DNA of 10,407 bases from Halanaerobiaceae bacterium (lineage in GTDB: Bacteria > Bacillota > Halanaerobiia > Halanaerobiales > Halarsenatibacteraceae), in NCBI GenBank assembly GCA_003554685.1, contig PWHA01000001.1:1-10407 (forward strand), in the 5' to 3' direction. Position numbers and translations under genes: made by a program. Positions 1 through 6,524 of this stretch are shown piece after piece. Position 1 is the stretch's first letter. Each line of letters begins with the position of its first letter. The notes beneath the pieces were generated by a model. That model was not told the origin of the DNA, did not search any database, and was given only the letters and a program-made list of their open reading frames with translations.

Positions 1-20
1 AAAGAAAGTGGGGTGTAATC

Positions 21-1691
21 ATGAAAAAAAACAGTGAACAGGTGACGAAAAAAATTGACAGCGCTCCCCAGCGTTCGCTTTTTAAGGCGCTGGGATTAAC
101 TGAAGAGGAACTGGAAGCTCCAATGATTGGAGTCTGCAATTCCTTCAGCGAGCTTATTCCGGGTCACAGCGATTTAGATAAGATTGCCCGGGCGGCAAAA
201 GCCGGAGTCCGGCTGGCTGGAGCCACTCCTCTGGAATTTGGCACAATAGGGGTCTGCGATGGGATCGCCATGGGCCATCAGGGGATGCATTTTTCTCTGG
301 CCAGCCGGGAATTGATTGCTGATTCAGTGGAAATAGTAGCCCGGGCTCACGCTCTGGATGCTCTGGTATTAATTCCCAACTGTGATAAAGTTGTCCCGGG
401 AATGCTGATGGCCGCTCTGCGGTTAAATATCCCGGCCCTGGTAATCAGCGGTGGACCTATGCTGGCCGGGAAGTACCGGGGTGAAAATATTGACTTAAAA
501 ACTGTCTTTGAGGGTGTGGCCGGAGTCAAGGCCGGCCGGATTACTGAAACAGAACTGGCTGAGATAGAAGAAGCTGCCTGCCCGGGCTGCGGCAGTTGTG
601 CCGGTATGTTCACCGCCAATTCCATGAACTGTCTGACCGAGGTTCTGGGGCTGGGACTTCCCGGCAACGGAACCATTCCGGCAGTGGAGGCCGCCAGGAT
701 TCGCCTGGCCAAACAGGCAGGCAGGCAGATTGTCAGCCTCTATCACAAGGGAATTAAACCTGCTGATATTGTTAGCAGAGCGGCCTTTCTCAATGCCCTG
801 AAAGTTGATATGGCCCTGGGCTGCTCTACCAATACGGCCCTTCATCTGCCCGCCATCGCCCGGGAAGCAGGTCTTGAACTGAAAATAGACCTGATAAATG
901 AAATTAAAAACAAAATCCCCCATCTCTGCAGTTTAAGCCCCTCCGGAAGTTACCATATTCAGGATCTGGATCGAGCCGGGGGAATTCCGGCAGTAATGAA
1001 AGTCCTGCAGCAGCATGATCTGCTGGACGATGAGCTGCTGACAGCAACCGGTTATAAAATTCGGGAAAATCTGGAGGGAGTGGAGGTCAGAGACAGTGAG
1101 GTCATCAGGGATTTTGACAGGGCCTACCATCAAACCGGAGGCCTGGCTGTTCTTAAAGGAAATATTGCTCCCGAGGGTTCAGTTGTCAAGCAGGCTGCAG
1201 TAGTCGAGGAGATGCTGGTTCATCAGGGACCGGCCCGGGTCTTTGATTCTGAAGAAGCTGCCGTCAGTGCCATTCATTCCGGTCGGATTAATGCAGGTGA
1301 TGTGATGGTTATCAGGTATGAAGGTCCCCGGGGCGGACCGGGTATGCGGGAAATGCTCTCGCCCACCTCCGCAATTGCCGGAGCCGGGCTGGACAGGGAG
1401 GTAGCCCTGATAACCGATGGTCGTTTTTCCGGAGCCAGCCGGGGAGCCTCAATCGGGCATATTTCACCGGAGGCAATGGCCGGCGGTCCGCTGGCTGCCG
1501 TCCGGGAAAATGATATCATTAAAATTGATATCCCGGGGGAAAGCCTCTCTGCTGATCTTACAGAGGCTTCAATTGAAAGGAGGCTGGCAGACTGGGAAAA
1601 GCCGGAACCTAAAATCAAGGATGGGTATTTGAGGAGATATGCCAGCCTGGTGAGTTCGGCTGCCAGCGGAGCGGTGCTGGATTGTTACTAA
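21..1691 (+). CDS. ilvD: Dihydroxy-acid dehydratase IlvD
   Basis: This 556-residue protein is full length for the IlvD/Edd family. It dehydrates 2,3-dihydroxy-isovalerate and 2,3-dihydroxy-3-methylvalerate to the 2-keto acids that precede valine, leucine and isoleucine, in the cytoplasm. Visible family motifs are GVCNSFSELIPGH near residue 37, DGIAMGHQGM near 79, NCDK at 120-123 and CPGCGSC at 187-193. C121 and C193 align with family iron-sulfur ligands, and the Lys of NCDK is the one reported as carbamylated in relatives. Near the C-terminus TDGRFSGASRG carries the serine implicated in catalysis. A G-rich ribosome site (GGGGTG, 10-15) lies 5 nt before the ATG. Only 42 bp separate it from ilvE, so the two are almost certainly co-transcribed. 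Upstream genes and the promoter are outside the window. The Fe-S type (2Fe or 4Fe) cannot be read from sequence alone. Confidence 0.98.
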   Translation: MKKNSEQVTKKIDSAPQRSLFKALGLTEEELEAPMIGVCNSFSELIPGHSDLDKIARAAKAGVRLAGATPLEFGTIGVCDGIAMGHQGMHFSLASRELIADSVEIVARAHALDALVLIPNCDKVVPGMLMAALRLNIPALVISGGPMLAGKYRGENIDLKTVFEGVAGVKAGRITETELAEIEEAACPGCGSCAGMFTANSMNCLTEVLGLGLPGNGTIPAVEAARIRLAKQAGRQIVSLYHKGIKPADIVSRAAFLNALKVDMALGCSTNTALHLPAIAREAGLELKIDLINEIKNKIPHLCSLSPSGSYHIQDLDRAGGIPAVMKVLQQHDLLDDELLTATGYKIRENLEGVEVRDSEVIRDFDRAYHQTGGLAVLKGNIAPEGSVVKQAAVVEEMLVHQGPARVFDSEEAAVSAIHSGRINAGDVMVIRYEGPRGGPGMREMLSPTSAIAGAGLDREVALITDGRFSGASRGASIGHISPEAMAGGPLAAVRENDIIKIDIPGESLSADLTEASIERRLADWEKPEPKIKDGYLRRYASLVSSAASGAVLDCY

Positions 1692-1733
1692 AGTCTTAAA
1701 TTTTATTAAACCAAGCTAACAGGAGGACTGAGA

Positions 1734-2801
1734 ATGGATAAAAAAATTACCGTTGAGAAATGTGAGGAGAGAAAGACTCCCCCTCCGGATGAGGAATTAA
1801 GTTTTGGTCGAACCTTTACGGATCACATGTTTGTTATGGATTATGAGAGTGAAAAAGGCTGGTTCGATCCCAGAATTGTACCCTACAGCCCTCTGGAGAT
1901 TGACCCGGCAGCAGCTTTCTGTCATTACGGTCAGACTACCTTTGAGGGCCTGAAAGCCTACCGGGCAGAGGACGGCCGGGTGCTGCTCTTCCGGCCTGAT
2001 ATGAATGCTGTCAGGTTTAATAACTCCAATGAGAGAATGTGTATTTCCCGGATGGATCCCGAGTTTTTTGTCAGGGCTGTGAAAAAGACCGTTGAGGTGG
2101 ACAGAAACTGGGTTCCTTCCAGACCCGGCACCTCTCTTTATATCAGGCCTTTTACCATAGCCACCGAGATTTACCTGGGGCTTAAACCTTCTTCCCGCTA
2201 TAAATTTGTTATTATCCTGTCTCCGGTGGCTGCCTACTATTCTCAGGGGATCAAGCCGACCAGAATTTATGTGGAAACCGATTATGTTAGAGCAGTCAAG
2301 GGAGGAACAGGAATGGCCAAAACCGGAGGAAATTATGCCGGAAGCTTAAAGGCCCAGTTCCGGGCGACTGAAATGGGTTATGATGAAGTCCTCTGGCTGG
2401 ATGGAGTTAAGCGGGAATTTGTAGAAGAGGTAGGCGCCATGAATGTTTTCTTTAAAATTGACGGCAAAATTATAACCCCCTCGCTGGAGGGAAGCATTCT
2501 GCCAGGGATCACCAGAGACTCGGTGATAAAAATACTCAAAAACTGGGGAATGGAAGTTGAGAAGAGAAGGATAAAAATTCAGGAGGTTGCTGAGGCCTAT
2601 CAGCAGGGCAGCCTGGAGGAAGCCTTTGGCACCGGGACTGCAGCAATTATCTCTCCCATCGGGGAGCTGAAATGGAATGAGATGGAGATGAAAATTAACG
2701 GGGGAGAGGCCGGGGAAGTTGCCAGCAAACTCTATGAATATCTAATCGGCCTTCAGACCGGCCGGCGGGAGGATCCCTACGGCTGGACCGTCGAGGTCTG
2801 A
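1734..2801 (+). CDS. ilvE: Branched-chain amino acid aminotransferase IlvE
   Basis: This is a class IV (fold type IV) PLP aminotransferase of 355 residues, the length of the longer BCAT subgroup that includes the mitochondrial and Bacillus-type enzymes. It transfers amino groups between glutamate and the keto acids of Val, Leu and Ile, so it uses the IlvD products. The Schiff-base lysine is K196 in the AKTGGNYAGSL motif. The class IV signature follows in EEVGAMNVFF, where the conserved Glu contacts the PLP ring nitrogen. Other matches are HYGQTTFEGLKAYR near 62-75 and GTGTAAIISPIG near the C-terminus. The start is set by AGGAGG at 1721-1726, 7 nt before the ATG. It lies 42 bp after ilvD in the same direction. 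No ilvB, ilvN or ilvC is present here; if the organism has them in this operon they lie upstream of the window. Confidence 0.97.
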   Translation: MDKKITVEKCEERKTPPPDEELSFGRTFTDHMFVMDYESEKGWFDPRIVPYSPLEIDPAAAFCHYGQTTFEGLKAYRAEDGRVLLFRPDMNAVRFNNSNERMCISRMDPEFFVRAVKKTVEVDRNWVPSRPGTSLYIRPFTIATEIYLGLKPSSRYKFVIILSPVAAYYSQGIKPTRIYVETDYVRAVKGGTGMAKTGGNYAGSLKAQFRATEMGYDEVLWLDGVKREFVEEVGAMNVFFKIDGKIITPSLEGSILPGITRDSVIKILKNWGMEVEKRRIKIQEVAEAYQQGSLEEAFGTGTAAIISPIGELKWNEMEMKINGGEAGEVASKLYEYLIGLQTGRREDPYGWTVEV

Positions 2802-2809
2802 ATTTTTTT
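2785..2809 (+). terminator. Possible weak terminator at the end of ilvE
   Basis: A short stem (2785-2789 with 2795-2799, one G-U pair at its base, 5-nt loop) overlaps the ilvE stop codon and is followed by seven T residues at 2803-2809. The stem is short for an intrinsic terminator, so this is only a candidate. It sits between the ilv genes and the strong promoter of the next operon, where a terminator would be expected. Confidence 0.3.
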
Positions 2810-2830
2810 CTAAGAATCCGGAAAAAACAT

Positions 2831-2859
2831 TTGACAAACCTCAGAAATCCTGCTATAAT
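2831..2859 (+). promoter_or_regulatory. Sigma-A-type promoter of the aroF-pheA-hisC operon
   Basis: TTGACA at 2831-2836 and TATAAT at 2854-2859 are both perfect consensus hexamers separated by exactly 17 bp. A TG at 2851-2852 one base before the -10 adds an extended -10 element. Transcription should start near 2866, just before the T-box leader. Such a strong promoter fits control by downstream transcription attenuation, not by initiation. Confidence 0.92.
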
Positions 2860-2865
2860 TCACTT

Positions 2866-3156
2866 TAACAATTTAAAAGACCCAACAACTGTGAAGGGGA
2901 CCAAGTAAGCCTCTGGAAATATCAAGGAAACTGGTGGCACTGCAAACCGGTTATTTCTCACGGCTGAATTTCCCCCCTGAGTTGCCAGCTGAAAGAAAGT
3001 AAGCCCGGCCGTCTTCCGTCGTTACCCGGTGAGAGAGTGTCAGCTCTCAAAAGAGATGATTCCTCTGTTCATTAGCAACTCATAATCACAAGGAATCAAG
3101 ACAGGTGGTATCGCGATTACAGTCGCCCTGCAAGGGGCGGCTTTTGTGTTTTTTAG
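2866..3156 (+). promoter_or_regulatory. T-box riboswitch leader, predicted tRNA-Phe specific
   Basis: The leader fills most of the 483-bp gap before aroF. Stem I can be drawn: CAACU 2886-2890 pairs with AGUUG 2980-2984, a GUGA/GA kink-turn follows, AGGGG 2895-2899 pairs with CCCCU 2974-2978, and GCC 2909-2911 pairs with GGC 2962-2964. The specifier loop (2965-2973) holds UGAAUUUCC, which gives UUU (2969-2971) or UUC (2970-2972); both are Phe codons. The apical stem is ACUGGU with ACCGGU. The T-box at 3103-3115 forms the antiterminator: AGG 3103-3105 pairs with CCU 3127-3129, the 7-nt bulge is UGGUAUC 3106-3112, and GCGA 3113-3116 pairs with UCGC 3123-3126. UGGU in the bulge would pair with a tRNA 3' end bearing discriminator A, as in tRNA-Phe or tRNA-Tyr and unlike the usual G of bacterial tRNA-Trp. 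Uncharged tRNA-Phe should therefore permit read-through into aroF. Exact ends and stems II and III are not resolved. Confidence 0.95.
3121..3156 (+). terminator. T-box-controlled intrinsic terminator
   Basis: A GC-rich stem of 3122-3129 with 3134-3141 is capped by a GCAA (GNRA) tetraloop at 3130-3133 and followed by a T-rich run, 3142-3154. Its 5' arm uses the same bases (3123-3129) that close the antiterminator, so the two structures exclude each other. This is the expected layout of a transcriptional T-box switch. Confidence 0.93.
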
Positions 3157-3218
3157 GGGGTTTTTAAGGCAGATCCATCGACTTGATATTTTTGGTTTAA
3201 ATCAATTTGCCTGTTTTT

Positions 3219-3260
3219 TAACAATTCAATTGCCAAATAAATAACAATTCAATTTTCAAA
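3219..3260 (+). repeat. 19-bp direct repeat in the aroF leader
   Basis: Two copies of an AT-rich 19-mer, 3219-3237 and 3242-3260, match at 17 of 19 positions and start 23 bp apart. They lie after the T-box terminator and 10 bp before the aroF ribosome site, in sequence that belongs to neither the riboswitch nor a gene. The shared core is AACAATTCAATT. Function is unknown; a protein-binding site or a simple local duplication are both possible. Confidence 0.7.
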
Positions 3261-3284
3261 CAAAATTTAAAGGAGGATGCTGAA

Positions 3285-4328
3285 ATGATTGTAGTAATGA
3301 AACCAGAAGCAGCAGAAGGAGAACTCGAGCAGGTGCTTGAAACAGTACCGGAAAAGGATTATGACAGCCATGTTTTTCGGGGAGTAGAGCGGACCGTAAT
3401 AGGTTTGATCGGTGAGGGAGCAGATAAGGAGACCCTGAAAAACCGGCTGGCCTCTCATTCCAGTGTGGAAAAGGTGATAGCTATTCTGGATCCCTATAAA
3501 CTTACCAGCTGGAAATTTAAGCCGGAGAAAACTGTTATTGAGCTGGACCGGGTGAAAATTGGCGGTAAAGTTCCTGCAGTAATGGCCGGGCCCTGTGCGG
3601 TGGAAAATGAAGAGCAGCTTATGACCACTGCCCGGGAGGTTAAAAAAGCAGGAGCAGAGATACTTAGGGGGGGAGCTTTCAAGCCCCGAACCTCGCCCTA
3701 TTCCTTTCAAGGTCTGGGTGAGAGGGGACTTGAGCTGCTGGCCAGGGCCCGGGAGGAAACAGGCCTGAAAATTGTCACCGAACTTATGGATATTGAACAT
3801 CTGGAACTGGTGGCTGAATATACCGATATAATCCAGATAGGAGCCCGTAATATGCAGAACTACCCTCTGCTTTCTGCCATTGGCAGTCTGAGACAGCCGG
3901 TGATGCTGAAGCGCGGCATGTCAGCAACCATCAGGGAATGGCTGCTGGCTGCTGAGTATATTATGACTGAAGGTAATCACCAGGTTATTCTTTGTGAGCG
4001 GGGAATCAGAACCTTTGGCGAGGAGACCAGAAATACCCTGGATTTAAGTTCGGTCCCCCTGGTTAAAGAAATCAGCCATTTGCCGGTTATCGTCGACCCC
4101 AGTCATGGAACCGGACGCTGGGAGCTGGTCAGGCCGATGGCCCGGGCAGCTGTGGCCTGTGGTGCTGATGGCCTGATAATAGAGGTGCACCCTGAACCCC
4201 GCAGGGCCCTATCAGATGGTCCTCAGTCTTTAAGACTGGATAAGTTTCACCTTTTAATGCAGGAAATTAAGGAAATGGGCAGCTATGATGATCGCAATAT
4301 TGACCGGGTCCTGCCCTCGGCAATCTAA
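3285..4328 (+). CDS. aroF: DAHP synthase with N-terminal regulatory domain (AroF)
   Basis: This 347-residue enzyme condenses phosphoenolpyruvate and erythrose 4-phosphate to 3-deoxy-7-phosphoheptulonate, the entry step of the shikimate pathway. It is the small type I-beta form with an N-terminal ferredoxin-like domain (about residues 1-65), as in the Thermotoga maritima enzyme, where that domain carries feedback inhibition by Tyr and Phe. The metal ligands are C104 in GPCAVEN, H274 in DPSHGTG, E300 in IEVHPEP and D311 in SDGPQSL. Substrate motifs include KPRTSPYSFQGLG, GARNMQNYPLL and CERGIRTFG. The start has AGGAGG at 3271-3276, 8 nt before the ATG. It is the first gene of the T-box operon, with 25 bp between its stop and the preferred pheA start. 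Confidence 0.97.
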   Translation: MIVVMKPEAAEGELEQVLETVPEKDYDSHVFRGVERTVIGLIGEGADKETLKNRLASHSSVEKVIAILDPYKLTSWKFKPEKTVIELDRVKIGGKVPAVMAGPCAVENEEQLMTTAREVKKAGAEILRGGAFKPRTSPYSFQGLGERGLELLARAREETGLKIVTELMDIEHLELVAEYTDIIQIGARNMQNYPLLSAIGSLRQPVMLKRGMSATIREWLLAAEYIMTEGNHQVILCERGIRTFGEETRNTLDLSSVPLVKEISHLPVIVDPSHGTGRWELVRPMARAAVACGADGLIIEVHPEPRRALSDGPQSLRLDKFHLLMQEIKEMGSYDDRNIDRVLPSAI

Positions 4329-4353
4329 ACCTGATAACAGGGATGTGATGAAT

Positions 4354-5292
4354 ATGAAAAGACTTGGTTATCTCGGCCCGCCGGGAACCTTTACCCAGCT
4401 GGCGGCAGAAGAACTTATCTCCCGGCTGGATAATTTCAGCAGAATATCCTGCCAGGAGATTCCGGACTTAATCCAGGCTGTTGACCGCAGCGAGATTGAT
4501 CTGGCAGTTGTCCCTATTGAAAATTCACTGGAAGGATCGGTTAATGTGACTTTAGATTATCTGGCCCATAAGGTTTCGCTAAATATAGCAGGGGAAATTA
4601 TTCTGCCGATTAACCAGCAGTTAATTGCCGGAAAGGGAACTAGAATATCAGAGATTGAGGAGATCTACTCTCATCCTCAGGCTCTGGCCCAGTGCCGGGA
4701 TTATCTCGAGAAACTCTCAGACAGCTGTCTGATCCGCCGGGTAAGCAGCACTGCTGAGGCGGTTGAAGTTGTTTCCCGGGGTCAGGAGGACAGAGCGGCA
4801 GTCAGAGCAGCAATCGGTTCCCGGCTGGCAGCCCGGCTAAATCAGCTGGAAATTATTGCAGCTGATATTCAGGATAATGATTCTAATTGGACCCGGTTTG
4901 TAGTTCTCTCTCGTTCTAAAGATTCCCACCTGGAGGAGTTGAGCAGTAGGGACTCTGCTGAAAAGGAAGATAGCTATAAAACTTCAATAATCTGTTCTCC
5001 GATTAAGAACCGGCCGGGAATTTTACATGAAATGCTGGCTGAATTTGCCTCCCGGAATGTTAATCTCACCAGGATTGAATCCCGGCCCACCAGAAAAATG
5101 TTGGGTGACTATCTCTTTTTTATAGACTTTAGCGGTCACCTGGAACAGCCTAAGATTAAGGAAATCATCACAGGTCTAAAAAAGAAAACCTCTCATTTTA
5201 AGATCCTGGGTTCCTATTCCAGGTTTTTCCCCGAAACAGAGCAGGAAGATCTTGAGGAGGGAAGACCCCATGAAATTAACCAGTTTGCTTGA
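4354..5292 (+). CDS. pheA: Prephenate dehydratase with C-terminal ACT domain (PheA)
   Basis: This 312-residue monofunctional enzyme turns prephenate into phenylpyruvate, the committed step to phenylalanine. The N-terminal dehydratase domain starts with GYLGPPGTFT, has VVPIENSLEGSVN near residue 56, and ends with the catalytic T180-R181-F182 in NWTRFVVLSR. The ACT domain (about 205-290) has NRPGILHEML and the Phe-binding ESRP motif at 242-245, so allosteric inhibition by phenylalanine is expected. There is no chorismate mutase domain. The ATG at 4354 is preferred because AGGGA (4339-4343) lies 10 nt before it and the protein then begins at the family motif; ATG 4348 is only 4 nt from that site. 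An in-frame extension to 4285 exists but would overlap aroF by 44 bp and adds nothing conserved. The tail after the ACT domain is acidic and overlaps hisC. Confidence 0.96.
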   Translation: MKRLGYLGPPGTFTQLAAEELISRLDNFSRISCQEIPDLIQAVDRSEIDLAVVPIENSLEGSVNVTLDYLAHKVSLNIAGEIILPINQQLIAGKGTRISEIEEIYSHPQALAQCRDYLEKLSDSCLIRRVSSTAEAVEVVSRGQEDRAAVRAAIGSRLAARLNQLEIIAADIQDNDSNWTRFVVLSRSKDSHLEELSSRDSAEKEDSYKTSIICSPIKNRPGILHEMLAEFASRNVNLTRIESRPTRKMLGDYLFFIDFSGHLEQPKIKEIITGLKKKTSHFKILGSYSRFFPETEQEDLEEGRPHEINQFA

Positions 5293-6385
5293 AAAAAACC
5301 TCTCCGGCCTCAGGTCCTATGAACCCGGCCGGGACAGGGAGAAAATCAGACAAGATTATGATATTACAGAGCCGGTTAAACTGACTTCCAACGAAAATCC
5401 CTATGGCTGTTCTTCCCGGGTTCGGAGTGGTATAAAAAGGGAAATGAACAGGATTAAGGAATATCCTGAAAGCACGGCCGAGCCGCTGCGCCGGGATTTA
5501 GCAGGTTTTTATGACATTGCTCCTGAAGAAATTATTGTGGGAAATGGTTCCGACGAATTAATCGGTCTGCTGGTAGAGCTGATGGGACGAAACCAGGGAG
5601 AAATAATTTATGCTGATCCCTCCTTTGTTAAATACAGGGTTTACATTCAATCCAAGGGCTGCCGGGGGGTAGCGGTACCTCTAGACAAAAATTACCGTCA
5701 CGATCTCTCTGCCATGAGGGCTGAGATCAATGATAAGACCCGGCTTATTTTTATCTGTGATCCCAATAATCCTACCGGAACCTTGTTAACTGCTGCAGAG
5801 ATTACTTCATTTTTACAGCAGGTTCCAGAACATGTGCTGGTGGTTCTAGATCAGGCCTATCATGAATATGTTACCGATCCTGAGTATTTTTCAGCAGTAA
5901 CAGATCGGGAAAACTGGCCCAATCTCTTAATTTTAAGAACTTTTTCCAAAGCCTATGGTCTGGCTGGACTCCGGGTGGGTTATGGCATCAGCAGCCCGGA
6001 AATTATTCACTATTTAACTCAGCTGAAGGATACCTTTAATTCCAACAGACTGGCTCAGGCCGCTGCCTGTGCGGCTCTAAAGGACCAGCAGCATATTAAA
6101 GATAGCAGAAGAAAGAATAACCGGGAAAAGGAATATCTCTATCAGAAACTGGAAGAATTAAAGCTTGATTATCAAAAATCCCAGGGAAATTTTGTTCTGA
6201 TTGAAACTCCAGCTGCCAGTAGAAAAATTGCCAAGAAACTGGAAGAGAAGGGGATTATAGTTAAGCCCGGTGCGGCTTTGGGCCTGGAAAATACAATTAG
6301 AGCTACAGTGGGTAGCCGCAGTGATAATCAAAAGCTGCTTGCCGCTCTGGAAAAAATAGTGTCTAGCTGGAATCTGGCAATTTGA
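5270..6385 (+). CDS. hisC: HisC-family aminotransferase, probable aromatic aminotransferase
   Basis: This is a 371-residue fold-type I PLP enzyme of the histidinol-phosphate aminotransferase family. Motifs are TSNENPYG at 39-46, NGSDELI near 93, CDPNNPTGT, the DxAY motif at 194-197, and the Schiff-base lysine K227 in TFSKAYGLAGLRVGYG, with a C-terminal IRATVGS. HisC family members often accept phenylpyruvate and hydroxyphenylpyruvate. Placement directly after pheA in a Phe T-box operon suggests it makes phenylalanine here; it may also serve histidine synthesis if it is the only copy. The start is fixed by AGGAGG at 5255-5260, 9 nt before the ATG. A TTG at 5252 is in frame but lies upstream of that site. 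The gene overlaps the pheA 3' end by 23 bp, indicating translational coupling. DQAY replaces the more usual DEAY. Confidence 0.93.
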   Translation: MKLTSLLEKNLSGLRSYEPGRDREKIRQDYDITEPVKLTSNENPYGCSSRVRSGIKREMNRIKEYPESTAEPLRRDLAGFYDIAPEEIIVGNGSDELIGLLVELMGRNQGEIIYADPSFVKYRVYIQSKGCRGVAVPLDKNYRHDLSAMRAEINDKTRLIFICDPNNPTGTLLTAAEITSFLQQVPEHVLVVLDQAYHEYVTDPEYFSAVTDRENWPNLLILRTFSKAYGLAGLRVGYGISSPEIIHYLTQLKDTFNSNRLAQAAACAALKDQQHIKDSRRKNNREKEYLYQKLEELKLDYQKSQGNFVLIETPAASRKIAKKLEEKGIIVKPGAALGLENTIRATVGSRSDNQKLLAALEKIVSSWNLAI

Positions 6386-6434
6386 ATTTCTCCAGTTAAA
6401 TTTCCGTGAAAGCAGATTTTAGCTGGGAAATTTT
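6385..6434 (+). terminator. Candidate terminator of the aroF-pheA-hisC operon
   Basis: An imperfect inverted repeat pairs 6385-6400 with 6418-6432 through 15 base pairs, with one bulged C and two G-U pairs, starting at the last base of the hisC stop codon. A short T run closes the right arm. The stem is AT-rich and the T tail is short, so strength is uncertain, but the position at the operon end and just before a new promoter supports it. Confidence 0.45.
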
Positions 6435-6445
6435 ATCTCAGCCAG

Positions 6446-6474
6446 TTGACAGCCCCCCTAGCATGTTATATAAT
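6446..6474 (+). promoter_or_regulatory. Promoter of the FMN-binding protein gene
   Basis: Perfect TTGACA at 6446-6451 and TATAAT at 6469-6474 are spaced by 17 bp. Transcription should begin near 6481 and leave a leader of about 45 nt. This separates the flavoprotein from the aromatic operon and predicts high constitutive expression. Confidence 0.92.
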
Positions 6475-6524
6475 TAACATTATTGAAAACATATTTTTAA
6501 AACTTTCAAAGGGGGATATTTATT

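Noticed and set aside
495..923. Minus-strand 142-codon open frame inside ilvD
   Set aside because: It is antisense to highly conserved IlvD motifs, with no start signal or recognisable product.
3267..3800. Minus-strand 177-codon open frame opposite aroF
   Set aside because: It lies antisense to a clearly conserved enzyme and its translation shows no recognisable domain; it covers the aroF ribosome site.
4285..4353. N-terminal extension of pheA
   Set aside because: It would overlap aroF by 44 bp, has no ribosome site at 4285, and its 23 residues have no match to the family, which begins at the GYLGPPGTFT strand just after ATG 4354.
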